64,000 nucleotides of DNA from Mesorhizobium sp. B2-7-2 (GTDB lineage Bacteria > Pseudomonadota > Alphaproteobacteria > Rhizobiales > Rhizobiaceae): the NCBI RefSeq assembly GCF_006440775.1, contig NZ_VFTZ01000014.1, positions 1 to 64,000 on the forward strand, given 5' to 3'. The notes beneath the pieces are model-generated. The model did not search any database. It was not told the DNA's origin and saw only the letters and a list, made by a program, of their open reading frames with translations. The position numbers were made by a program, and so were the translations under genes. This document shows, piece by piece, positions 9,200 to 17,546 of this stretch; the stretch's first letter is position 1, and each line of letters opens with the position of its first letter.

Positions 9200-9868
9200 A
9201 TGATCGTGATCGTTGACGAGCGAGAGCTCGTGACAGAGGGCTACTCTTCACTTTTCGACCGCGAGGGGGTGGCCACTGCCGGCTTTGCGCCAGGCGAATT
9301 CGGCGAGTGGGTGAGTTCCGCCGCCGACACCGATCTCAGATCCGTCAGGGCCTTTCTCATCGGCGACTGCCGCGAAGGCGCGATATCGCCGCGCCAGATC
9401 CGCGACCGCACCGGCGCGCCGGTGATCGCGCTCAGCGAACATCACTCGCTCGAGCACACGCTGCGGCTGTTCGAAAGCGGCGTCGACGATGTCGTCCGCA
9501 AGCCGGTGCATATCCGTGAGATTCTCGCCCGCATCACCGCCATCCGCCGCCGCGGCTCCGAAGAGGCCGCCTATACCGAGGTCGGGTCGATGCGGATCTT
9601 CATGGACGGCCGCGATCCGGAGATCAACGGCGAGCCGCTGCCGCTGCCGCGCCGCGAGCGGCGCATCCTGGAATATCTGGCCGGCAACCGCGGCCGGCGC
9701 GTGACCAAGACCCAGGTCTTCAACGCCATCTACGGCATCTTCGACGAGGAGGTCGAGGAGAACGTGGTGGAGAGTCACATCTCGAAGCTGCGCAAGAAGC
9801 TGCGTGAGAAGCTCGGTCACGATCCGATCGATTCCAAGAGGTTCCTCGGCTACCGGCTGGTGTTTTGA
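9200..9868 (+). CDS. rem: Flagellar transcriptional regulator Rem
   Basis: A 222-residue two-domain OmpR-type regulator. The N-terminal half is receiver-like (MIVIVDERELV, a hydrophobic strand ending LIGD, and a VRKPVHIREI lysine motif). The C-terminal half is a winged helix (PLPRRERRILEYLAGNRG, ENVVESHISKLRKKLREKLG, KRFLGYRLVF). In S. meliloti Rem activates the later flagellar genes during exponential growth, and the gene sits, as here, between a transglycosylase gene and flgE. The receiver lacks a clear paired acidic pocket, so phosphorylation is uncertain. Confidence 0.92.
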   Translation: MIVIVDERELVTEGYSSLFDREGVATAGFAPGEFGEWVSSAADTDLRSVRAFLIGDCREGAISPRQIRDRTGAPVIALSEHHSLEHTLRLFESGVDDVVRKPVHIREILARITAIRRRGSEEAAYTEVGSMRIFMDGRDPEINGEPLPLPRRERRILEYLAGNRGRRVTKTQVFNAIYGIFDEEVEENVVESHISKLRKKLREKLGHDPIDSKRFLGYRLVF

Positions 9869-9878
9869 TGGCCGCCCT

Positions 9879-10002
9879 GGAGCATGATCCCGAACCGAAG
9901 GTCAGCGAAAGCAAAAAGTGGGAACCGGTTTTCGGACAAAGATCATGCTCCAACAAAGAGTCAGAGCGTGATGGCGATTCAACGAAGCGCCATCACGGTC
10001 TA
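9879..10002 (+). repeat. Palindromic repeat between rem and flgE
   Basis: Two hairpins follow each other. GGAGCATGATC at 9879-9889 pairs with 9941-9951, enclosing a smaller arm (GGGAACCGG). GTGATGGCG at 9968-9976 pairs with 9988-9996. The arrangement resembles the elements at 15088-15195 and 60543-60650. It fills most of the gap before flgE. Confidence 0.75.
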
Positions 10003-10082
10003 GGCCCATCGCGCGCCAGCCTCGCGCAAGACACGAGGCATAATTTTATGGCCTCCTACCCGGGCAACGCGGAGATGTATCG

Positions 10083-11336
10083 ATGAGCCTCTACGGAATG
10101 ATGCGGACCGGCGTTTCCGGTATGAACGCGCAGGCCAACCGCCTCTCCGCGGTGGCCGACAACATCGCCAACTCGGACACCACCGGCTACAAGCGCTCTT
10201 CGGCCGAGTTCTCGTCACTGATCATGCCCGGCACCGGCGGCGCCTATAATTCCGGCGGCGTGACCACCACGATCCGCTCGGCCGTCGGCACGCAAGGCGT
10301 CATGACCTACACCACCTCGGTGTCCGATCTTGCCGTCAACGGCGACGGCTTCTTCGTCGTCCAGGATGCCGGCGGCACGCCCTACCTCACCCGCGCCGGT
10401 TCCTTCGTCCCGGATGCGCAGGGCCGGCTGGTCAATGCCGCGGGCTACCAGCTCATGGCCTACGACTACGCCAATGGCGATCCGGCAGCGACCGCCAACG
10501 GCTTCGAGGGCCTCGTGCCGGTGCAGATCTCCGATCAGCAAATGACGGCGACGCCGAGCACCGAGGGCCTGTTCTCTGGCAACCTGCCCGCGGGCGCGAC
10601 GCCGCCCTCCGGCCCGCTGCCGTCCAGCAACAGCGCGACCGCCGAATACACGTCGAAAACCTCGCTGGTCGCCTATGACAATCTCGGCAACAAGAAGCTG
10701 CTCGACGTCTATTTCACCAACACCGGCACCGGAACATGGGAAGTCTCGGTCTTCGATCAGTCGAAGGCGACCCCCGGCACCTCCTTCCCCTATGCCGGCG
10801 GCGCGCTGGGATCGGCCAACCTCACCTTCGACACCACGACAGGCAAGCTCACCGGCGCGACCACGGGCGTCTCCTTCACCGTTCCGGGCGGCCAGACCCT
10901 CAACCTCGATCTCTCCAAGCTGACCCAGCTCGGCACCGGCTTCACCGTCGCCGACGCCAAGGTCAACGGCAATGCCCCGAGCTCCATCCAGAAGGTCCAG
11001 ATCGGCCAGGACGGCGTCATCTACGCTCAGTTCGCGGACGGCTCGACCAAGGCGCTTTACAAGATACCGCTTGCCGACGTTCAGAGCCCCGACAACCTCA
11101 CCGCGATGCCCGGCAACGTCTATGTGCAGAGCACCGACTCCGGCGCCGTCCACATCGGCTTTGCCAATGAGGGCAAGCTCGGCTCCATCGTCTCCGGGGC
11201 ACTTGAAAACTCCAACGTCGATATCGCCGAGGAACTGACCAACATGATTGCGGCGCAGCGCAGCTACACCGCCAATTCCAAGGTCTTCCAGACCGGCTCG
11301 GACCTGATGGACGTCCTCGTCAACCTGAAGAGATAA
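10083..11336 (+). CDS. flgE: Flagellar hook protein FlgE
   Basis: A 417-residue hook protein. The N-terminus has the rod/hook family signature (SGMNAQANRLSAVADNIANSDTTGYK), the middle holds the FlgE D2 insert, and the C-terminus has the paired helix (LENSNVDIAEELTNMIAAQRSY.. NSKVFQTGSDLMDVLVNLKR in short blocks). It is exported by the flagellar apparatus and polymerises into the universal joint between rod and filament. It starts 80 bp after the palindromic repeat and leads a run of closely spaced genes up to fliQ. Confidence 0.97.
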   Translation: MSLYGMMRTGVSGMNAQANRLSAVADNIANSDTTGYKRSSAEFSSLIMPGTGGAYNSGGVTTTIRSAVGTQGVMTYTTSVSDLAVNGDGFFVVQDAGGTPYLTRAGSFVPDAQGRLVNAAGYQLMAYDYANGDPAATANGFEGLVPVQISDQQMTATPSTEGLFSGNLPAGATPPSGPLPSSNSATAEYTSKTSLVAYDNLGNKKLLDVYFTNTGTGTWEVSVFDQSKATPGTSFPYAGGALGSANLTFDTTTGKLTGATTGVSFTVPGGQTLNLDLSKLTQLGTGFTVADAKVNGNAPSSIQKVQIGQDGVIYAQFADGSTKALYKIPLADVQSPDNLTAMPGNVYVQSTDSGAVHIGFANEGKLGSIVSGALENSNVDIAEELTNMIAAQRSYTANSKVFQTGSDLMDVLVNLKR

Positions 11337-11365
11337 ACGACGGGCGCCGCCCGTGAAAGATCAGC

Positions 11366-12814
11366 ATGTCGCTTTCCTCCGCACTAAGCATTGCCCAATC
11401 GGCGCTCCTGGCCACGTCCAAGCAGACCAGTGTCGTATCGCGCAATGTGGCCGACGCGTCGAACCCTGACTATACCCGCCGCATCGCCGTGGTGACCAGC
11501 ACGGCGCCGGGCGCCCGGGCGGTGGAAATCCAACGCGCCGCGAACGAGCTCCTGTTCCGCCAGAACCTTTCGGCGCTGTCGGCATGGAGCGGCCAGAGCG
11601 CGCTCTACAACGGCATGGATCAGCTCGAACTGTCGGTCAACGGGGTCGACAACGCGTCGTCCCCCTCGACGGCCATCGCCAAGCTGCAGCAGCAGCTGCA
11701 GCTCTACGCCACGACGCCATCGAACCAGACCCTCGGCACCAGCGTCGTCGATGCCGCCAAGCAGGTGGTGAATTCCCTCAACAGCGGCACCAAGGCGATC
11801 CAGGACTTCCGTACCCAGGCCGACAGCCAGATCGCCACCGCCGTCGACGACCTCAACTCCCTGCTCGGCCAGTTCCAGGATGCCAACAAGGCCGTCATCT
11901 CCGGCACGCGATCTGGCACCGACGTGTCCGACGCACTCGATCAGCGCGACGCCCTCCTGAAAAAGATATCGGAATATGTCCCGGTATCGACCTTCACGCG
12001 CGGCGACAACGACATGGTCATCACCACCAAGGACGGCACGACGCTGTTCGAGACCGTGCCGCGCTCGGTGACCTTCGCGCCGTCGGCCGGCTATTCGGCT
12101 GGCACGCCCGGCAACACAATCTACATCGACAACGTGCCAGTCTCGGCCGGCACCGGCGACAACTCCGCCGACGGCAAGCTTGCGGGCCTGCTGAAGCTGC
12201 GCGACGGCGTCGCCTCGACCATGCAGAGCCAGCTCGACGAGATCGCGCGCGGCCTTGTCACCGCATTCGCCGAGACCGCGCCATCGCAGCCCAATGCGGC
12301 CGGCCTGTTCACCTGGTCCGGCGCCCCGGCAATCCCGGCCGCCGGCACCCTGGTCGACGGCCTCGCCGGATCGATCGGCGTCAACGCCGCCTTCGATCCG
12401 AGCGCCGGCGGCAATCCCGCGCTGTTGCGCGACGGCGGCGCCAACGGCGTGGCCTATGTCGTCAACACCGGCGGCGCATCCTATTCGGACCTTCTGATCA
12501 GCTACGGCAACAAGCTCGATCAGCCGATGGCCTTCGATGCCTCGGCCGGCATCGCCGTCAGCTCCGGCGTCTCCGACTACGCGGCCAATGCCATCGGCTG
12601 GTTCGAAGGCGTGCGCCAGCAGGCCTCGACCAATGCCGACAGCAAGCAGGCGCTGGCAGCGCGAACGGCCGAGGCGCTGTCCAACGATACCGGGGTCAAT
12701 GTCGACCAGGAAATGTCCCTGCTTCTCGATCTCGAGCACACCTATCAGGCCTCGGCGCATATGATGAAGACCGTGAGCGACATGCTGGACGCCCTGATGA
12801 GCGCGGTAGGATAA
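11366..12814 (+). CDS. flgK: Hook-filament junction protein FlgK (HAP1)
   Basis: A 482-residue FlgK. The N-terminal rod-family helix is SLSSALSIAQSALLATSKQ with NVADASNPDYTRR. The C-terminus reads VNVDQEMSLLLDLEHTYQA and KTVSDMLDALMSAVG, the classic HAP1 ending. It joins hook to filament together with FlgL, whose gene starts 3 bp after this stop. Length is somewhat below the enteric protein, which is common in rhizobia. Confidence 0.95.
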   Translation: MSLSSALSIAQSALLATSKQTSVVSRNVADASNPDYTRRIAVVTSTAPGARAVEIQRAANELLFRQNLSALSAWSGQSALYNGMDQLELSVNGVDNASSPSTAIAKLQQQLQLYATTPSNQTLGTSVVDAAKQVVNSLNSGTKAIQDFRTQADSQIATAVDDLNSLLGQFQDANKAVISGTRSGTDVSDALDQRDALLKKISEYVPVSTFTRGDNDMVITTKDGTTLFETVPRSVTFAPSAGYSAGTPGNTIYIDNVPVSAGTGDNSADGKLAGLLKLRDGVASTMQSQLDEIARGLVTAFAETAPSQPNAAGLFTWSGAPAIPAAGTLVDGLAGSIGVNAAFDPSAGGNPALLRDGGANGVAYVVNTGGASYSDLLISYGNKLDQPMAFDASAGIAVSSGVSDYAANAIGWFEGVRQQASTNADSKQALAARTAEALSNDTGVNVDQEMSLLLDLEHTYQASAHMMKTVSDMLDALMSAVG

Positions 12815-12817
12815 TTC

Positions 12818-13867
12818 ATGAAAGCGACAGCCGTTTCCTCAGCTGCCATCTCCAACGCCCTGCGTTACCAGCAAGCGAAAATGCAGGCGGACCTTGTGAA
12901 GGCGACGACGGAATCCACGACCGGCAGGGTCGCGGATGTCGGTCTGGCGCTGGGCGGGCGCACGACCCAGGCCGTCACCTTCCAGCGCGACCTCGACCGG
13001 CTGAACGGTATCGTCGATTCCAACGCGCTCGTCACCGCGCGCCTGACATCGACCCAAGATTCGCTCGGCCAGATCGCCGGTGCCGCGCAGAGCTTCCTGT
13101 CGGCGCTGACCAGCGGCGTGTCGGGCGACTCCTCGACCAGCATCCTGCGAACCGCCGGCGCCTCGGCGCTGCAACAGATGACGGGTATCCTCAACACCAG
13201 CGTCAACGGCGAATATCTGTTTGCCGGCACCAACACCGACGTCAAGCCGATCGACGACTTCAACGCCACGGGCTCGCCGGCCAAGGCCGCCTTCGATGCG
13301 GCCTTCTCGAGCTATTTCGGCTTTGCCCAGACCGACCCGGCGGCGGCCAACATCACCGGCGCGCAGATGGACGACTTCATCACCACCAAGGTCGAGCCGC
13401 AATTCCTGGGCGCCGGCTGGCAGGCCAACTGGTCGAGCGCCACCGATGAGCAGATCACCAGCCGCATCTCGCTCAACGAAACCACCCAGACCTCGGTCAG
13501 CGCCAACGAACAGGGTATCCGCAAGCTCGCCATGGCGTCCGTCATGGTCAGCAGCCTGCTTACCGGCAGCATCAGCGAGGCCGCCCAGAACGCGGTCGTC
13601 AGCCGCGCGCAGGCGCTGGTCGGCGAAGCCATCGGCGGCGTTACCCAGGTGCGGGCCGAAACGGGCCTTGCCCAGCAGCGCGTATCCGACGCCAGCGACC
13701 GCATGAAAACCCAGGTCGACCTGTTCGAGAAGCATATCGTCGATCTCGAGGGCGTCGATCCCGCGGAAGCCGCTACCCGGGTCGCGGACCTGACGCAGCA
13801 TATCGAGACCTCCTTCGCCTTGACCGCGCGTCTGCAGCAGCTCAGCCTGCTGAACTATCTGACTTGA
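12818..13867 (+). CDS. flgL: Hook-filament junction protein FlgL (HAP3)
   Basis: A 349-residue flagellin-like protein. The N-terminal helix (SSAAISNALRYQQAKMQADLVKA) and the C-terminal helix (EAATRVADLTQHIETSFALTARLQQLSLLNYL) match FlgL/flagellin ends. It lies directly after flgK in the usual order. It forms the second junction layer onto which the filament grows. Confidence 0.93.
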   Translation: MKATAVSSAAISNALRYQQAKMQADLVKATTESTTGRVADVGLALGGRTTQAVTFQRDLDRLNGIVDSNALVTARLTSTQDSLGQIAGAAQSFLSALTSGVSGDSSTSILRTAGASALQQMTGILNTSVNGEYLFAGTNTDVKPIDDFNATGSPAKAAFDAAFSSYFGFAQTDPAAANITGAQMDDFITTKVEPQFLGAGWQANWSSATDEQITSRISLNETTQTSVSANEQGIRKLAMASVMVSSLLTGSISEAAQNAVVSRAQALVGEAIGGVTQVRAETGLAQQRVSDASDRMKTQVDLFEKHIVDLEGVDPAEAATRVADLTQHIETSFALTARLQQLSLLNYLT

Positions 13868-13898
13868 ACACGTAAACCGGAACGCCAGAGCGCCGACG

Positions 13899-14246
13899 AT
13901 GTATCAATTCTCCTACGCCGACATCCAGACCGACTCCGTCGCCGACGCCAAGGACCGGGAGCGGCAATTGCTCACCCGTTCGATCGACATGCTGGCCGCG
14001 GCGGCAGCCGTTGGCACCGAGTCGATGGAAGCCGTCGAGGCGCTGCATTTCACCAACCGCATCTGGACCACCTTCGTCGAGGATCTCGGCTCCAGCGACA
14101 ACGCCCTGCCCAAGGAGCTGCGCGCCAACCTGATCTCGATCGGCCTATGGCTGCTGCGCGAGACGGAAGACATCCGCCAGGGCCGCACCAACAATTTCGA
14201 AGGACTGATCGAGGTCTCCCAGATCATCCGAGACGGCATCCAATGA
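13899..14246 (+). CDS. flaF: Flagellin synthesis regulator FlaF
   Basis: A 115-residue alphaproteobacterial FlaF, beginning MYQFSYADIQTDSVADAKDRE and containing the FTNRIWTTFVEDL block. In Caulobacter and rhizobia FlaF promotes flagellin synthesis or export and acts opposite to FlbT. Its TGA overlaps the flbT ATG (ATGA), so the antagonistic pair is translationally coupled. Confidence 0.92.
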   Translation: MYQFSYADIQTDSVADAKDRERQLLTRSIDMLAAAAAVGTESMEAVEALHFTNRIWTTFVEDLGSSDNALPKELRANLISIGLWLLRETEDIRQGRTNNFEGLIEVSQIIRDGIQ

Positions 14247-14680
14247 CCAACACGCTGAAGATCTCGCTAAAGCCCAACGAGAAGATCTATATCAACGGCG
14301 CGGTCATCCGCGTCGACCGCAAGGTCACCATCGAGCTGATGAACGACGTGCAGTTCCTGCTCGAAAGCCACGTCATCCAGGCCGATCAGGCCTCGACGCC
14401 GCTCAGGCAGCTTTATTTCATCGTGCAGATCATGCTGATCAACCCGGTCGGCGCCCCCGAGGCGCGCGAGATGTTCCGCCGCTCGCTGCCGATGCTGATC
14501 GCAAGCTTCGACAACCAGGACATCTGCAAGGGCCTGAAGCAGATCGACCGCATGGTCGGCGAGGATGAGATCTATGAGGCGCTGAAAGCGATCCGCGCGC
14601 TCTATCCGCTCGAGCGCAGGGTGCTCGAAGACAATGACGACATTCCCCAAACGCCGCGCGCATTGGCTGTAGGAGCATAA
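14243..14680 (+). CDS. flbT: Flagellin mRNA repressor FlbT
   Basis: A 145-residue FlbT. The sequence MTNTLKISLKPNEKIYINGAV followed by RVDRKVTIELMNDVQFLLE and LYFIVQIMLINP is characteristic. FlbT binds the 5' leader of flagellin mRNA and limits its translation until the hook is complete. The start at 14243 is set by the ATGA overlap with flaF; the open frame extends upstream without a better start. flgD starts one base after the stop. Confidence 0.94.
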   Translation: MTNTLKISLKPNEKIYINGAVIRVDRKVTIELMNDVQFLLESHVIQADQASTPLRQLYFIVQIMLINPVGAPEAREMFRRSLPMLIASFDNQDICKGLKQIDRMVGEDEIYEALKAIRALYPLERRVLEDNDDIPQTPRALAVGA

Positions 14681-14681
14681 C

Positions 14682-15089
14682 ATGGCCGTGGACATGACGA
14701 CAACGATCCCGGTTGGCGCCAACCAGGCCAGCCAGAAGACTTCCAAGACGGCGGTTGACTACCAGTCGTTCCTGAAACTCCTGATCGCCGAGATGAAGAA
14801 CCAGGATCCGACCAAGCCGATGGATTCCACGCAGTATGTCGCGCAGCTCGCCACCTTCTCCCAGGTCGAGCAGTCGGTGCAGACCAACACCAAGCTCGAC
14901 CAGATCATGCAGTCCTCGGCATTGTCGCAGGCCGATGCACTGATCGGCCGCTCGATCACCTCGGCCGACGGCAAAACAACCGGAACGGTGGCTTCGGTGA
15001 CGCTCTCCAGCAGCGGCCTGATCGCCGTGCTGCAGGACGGCACCCAGGTCCCTGTCGGCGCGGGCGTGTCGATCAAGCCGGCCGCCTGA
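14682..15089 (+). CDS. flgD: Flagellar hook capping protein FlgD
   Basis: A 135-residue short FlgD of the rhizobial type. The conserved N-terminal core is clear: DYQSFLKLLIAEMKNQDPTK, then MDSTQYVAQLATFSQVEQSV. A small C-terminal part follows (GRSITSADGKTTGTV). FlgD caps the growing hook. The last codon and stop touch the palindromic element that begins at 15088. Confidence 0.94.
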   Translation: MAVDMTTTIPVGANQASQKTSKTAVDYQSFLKLLIAEMKNQDPTKPMDSTQYVAQLATFSQVEQSVQTNTKLDQIMQSSALSQADALIGRSITSADGKTTGTVASVTLSSSGLIAVLQDGTQVPVGAGVSIKPAA

Positions 15090-15195
15090 GCATGTCTCAC
15101 GAAAGTGGGTCCGGTTTCGGGGCAAGGACATGCTTAAATCAAAACCTAAAACAGGTTGCGTGAACCGTTTTTCATGCGACCCGCTTTAGCGGGCT
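15088..15195 (+). repeat. Palindromic repeat between flgD and fliQ
   Basis: GCATGTC at 15090-15096 pairs with GACATGC at 15127-15133 around an AGTGGGTCCGGTTTCGG core like that of the 9879-10002 copy. A second hairpin (CCCGCTTTAGCGGG) lies near 15180-15193. The flgD stop codon (15087-15089) overlaps the left edge. It sits inside an otherwise tight operon. Confidence 0.7.
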
Positions 15196-15210
15196 CGCGA
15201 GAGGTCAGCC

Positions 15211-15477
15211 ATGAACGAGGCCGATGCCCTCGATATCGTCCAGTACGCCGTGTGGACGGTTCTTACCGCTTCCGCTCCCGTGGTGCTGGTGGCGATGGTC
15301 GTCGGCATCGGCATCGCGCTCATCCAGGCGCTGACCCAGATTCAGGAAATCACGCTGACCTTCGTGCCGAAGATCGTCGCCATCATGCTCGTGGTGGCGC
15401 TGACCGGCCCCTTCATCGGCGGCCAGATCTCGGCCTTCACCAACGTCATCTTCGAGCGCATCGAGCACGGCTTCTGA
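15211..15477 (+). CDS. fliQ: Flagellar export gate protein FliQ
   Basis: An 88-residue membrane protein with two hydrophobic helices (about 14-37 and 50-70) and the family motif IALIQALTQIQEITLTFVPK. FliQ is part of the FliPQR export-gate core in the MS-ring pore. Here it is followed by non-flagellar genes instead of flhA, which resumes at 21260. Confidence 0.95.
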   Translation: MNEADALDIVQYAVWTVLTASAPVVLVAMVVGIGIALIQALTQIQEITLTFVPKIVAIMLVVALTGPFIGGQISAFTNVIFERIEHGF

Positions 15478-15518
15478 CGCTAGGCAGCGCGCTGCGCGGT
15501 GGCGTGCTGCGCGACGCG

Positions 15519-15689
15519 ATGAAATGGTCTGCTTCCGAACTGGACGACTTGATCGACATGGCAAGGAGCCAGGAAACGTCGCGCCTGCGTCTCGTCGGCA
15601 TGGAAATGCTGCTCAGGCTTTACATGAATGGCGAGACAACAGGCGCGTTGACCGAGGCCCTGCATGCCGAGGAGAGAGGCGCGAAATAA
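15519..15689 (+). CDS. Possible small protein of unknown function
   Basis: A 56-residue frame beginning MKWSASELDDLIDMARSQET and ending EALHAEERGAK. Its composition is balanced and amphipathic, unlike the Arg/Pro-rich shadow frames nearby. It lies between fliQ and the MFS gene. I do not recognise the family. No convincing ribosome binding site is visible upstream of ATG 15519, and a GTG at 15504 is in frame. It may be a real small gene or a chance frame. Confidence 0.35.
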   Translation: MKWSASELDDLIDMARSQETSRLRLVGMEMLLRLYMNGETTGALTEALHAEERGAK

Positions 15690-15839
15690 CCCAAAGTTGG
15701 TCCAGACGGCCGAGATGCTTGGCTTAAAGCTTCGCCGACGCATTTTCGCCTTTGCCATCCTATTGTTGGGTCGCACTCTTTGGCGAGTCGCCCGCCTCCG
15801 CGGGCGCGGCGAGCCTCTATAGCGGACGAAGGCGCAACC

Positions 15840-17483
15840 ATGATCGACGACGAGCCGGAAAGCGAACGCGTCTCCGCGCTGGCGCCGTTCCGGCACGGCA
15901 TCTTTCGCGCCGTCTGGTCGGCCAGCCTGGTGTCGAATTTCGGCGGCCTGATCCAGGGCGTCGGCGCCGCCTGGATGATGACCACTATTGCCACCTCGCC
16001 CTACCAGGTGGCGCTGGTCCAGGCCTCGACCACCTTGCCGATCATGCTGTTCGCGCTCGTTGCCGGCGCCATCGCCGACAGCTTCAACCGCCGCAAGGTG
16101 ATGCTGGTGGCGCAGACCTTCATGCTGGTCGTCTCGGCGCTTCTGACCTTGTTCACCTGGCAAGGCTGGATGACGCCGTGGACGCTGCTTGCCTTCACCT
16201 TCCTGATCGACAGCGGCACGGCGTTGAATAGCCCGTCATGGCAGGCCTCGGTCGGCGACATGGTGCCGCGCGCCAAGGTGCCGGCGGCGGTCGCGCTCAA
16301 TTCGCTGGGCTTCAACATCACCCGCAGCGTCGGCCCGGCCATCGGCGGCGTCATCGTCGCTGCCGCGGGTGCGGCGGCCGCCTTCGCCGCCAACGCCGTC
16401 AGCTATGTCGGCCTGATCGTCGTGCTCGCCCGCTGGAAGCCGGCGCTGCCCGAGCAAACCCTGCCGCGCGAGTCGCTTGGCGCGGCAATGGGCGCCGGTC
16501 TGCGCTATGTCGCCATGTCGCCCAACATCGCCAAGGTGCTGGTCCGCGGCTCGGCCTTCGGCTTCAGCGCCGGCGCGGTGCTGGCGCTTCTTCCCCTGGT
16601 GGCGCGCGATGTCGTCAAGGGCGACGCGCTGACCTACGGCATCATGCTCGGCGCCTTCGGCATCGGCGCGGTTGGCGGCGCGCTGATCAGCGTGCGGCTG
16701 CGGCAGCTGCTGTCGAGCGAGACGATGGTGCGCATGGCCTTTAGCGGCTTCGCGCTATGCGCCTTCAACGCCGCAGTCAGCCACAATGCCTGGCAGACAT
16801 CGGCGGGCCTGCTCATCGGCGGCGCCTGCTGGGTGATCGCGCTCTCGCATTTCAACGTCACCGTGCAGATGTCGACGCCGCGCTGGGTGGTCGGCCGCGT
16901 GCTGTCGATCTACCAGACGGCGACCTTCGGCGGCATCGCGCTGGGCAGCTGGATCTGGGGTGTCGTCGCCGACGCGCATGGCGCCGAGACCGCGCTGACC
17001 GCTGCGGCGGTCGCGATGCTCGCCGGCGGCGCCATCGGCTTCGTCCTGCCGCTGCCGCGGCAGACGGTGCTCAACCTCGATCCACTAAACCGCTTCAAGG
17101 AACCGATGCTGGCGCTCGATCTCAAGCCGCGCAGCGGCCCCATCGCCATCATGATCGAGTACATTATCCGCGAGGAGGACGTACCGGAATTCCTGGCGAC
17201 GATGGCCGAGCGCGGCCGCATCCGCCGCCGTGACGGCGCCCGCAACTGGACTTTGGCCCGCGACCTCGAAAATCCGGCGGTGTGGATCGAGCACTACCAC
17301 ACGCCGACCTGGGTCGAGTATATCCGCCACAACCGACGCGCCACCCACGCCGACGCCGTGGTCGGCGAACGCATCCGCGCGCTGCACAGCGGCGACAACC
17401 CGCCGCGCGTGCGCCGCATGATTGAGCGTCCAACCACCGCCGGCACGACGCTTGTCTCGCCGAAGGGGCCGATCGATCACTGA
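15840..17483 (+). CDS. MFS exporter with C-terminal ABM-like domain
   Basis: A 547-residue transporter of the EntS-like MFS_3 type: about twelve hydrophobic helices across residues 20-410 and the MFS loop signature GAIADSFNRRKVML between helices 2 and 3. The last 110 residues form a soluble domain (SGPIAIMIEYIIREEDVPEF, WIEHYHTPTWVEYIRHNRR) resembling ABM/dimeric alpha-beta barrel proteins. The exported substrate cannot be told from sequence. ATG 15840 is used because the frame upstream is Arg/Pro-rich and unlikely to be translated. It begins the non-flagellar block between fliQ and flhA. Confidence 0.85.
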   Translation: MIDDEPESERVSALAPFRHGIFRAVWSASLVSNFGGLIQGVGAAWMMTTIATSPYQVALVQASTTLPIMLFALVAGAIADSFNRRKVMLVAQTFMLVVSALLTLFTWQGWMTPWTLLAFTFLIDSGTALNSPSWQASVGDMVPRAKVPAAVALNSLGFNITRSVGPAIGGVIVAAAGAAAAFAANAVSYVGLIVVLARWKPALPEQTLPRESLGAAMGAGLRYVAMSPNIAKVLVRGSAFGFSAGAVLALLPLVARDVVKGDALTYGIMLGAFGIGAVGGALISVRLRQLLSSETMVRMAFSGFALCAFNAAVSHNAWQTSAGLLIGGACWVIALSHFNVTVQMSTPRWVVGRVLSIYQTATFGGIALGSWIWGVVADAHGAETALTAAAVAMLAGGAIGFVLPLPRQTVLNLDPLNRFKEPMLALDLKPRSGPIAIMIEYIIREEDVPEFLATMAERGRIRRRDGARNWTLARDLENPAVWIEHYHTPTWVEYIRHNRRATHADAVVGERIRALHSGDNPPRVRRMIERPTTAGTTLVSPKGPIDH

Positions 17484-17546
17484 CGGCACGTCGTCCGAAG
17501 CGTGCTTCAGGCAAACGACATGCGCCGAAGATCAAAGATCAGCCGG

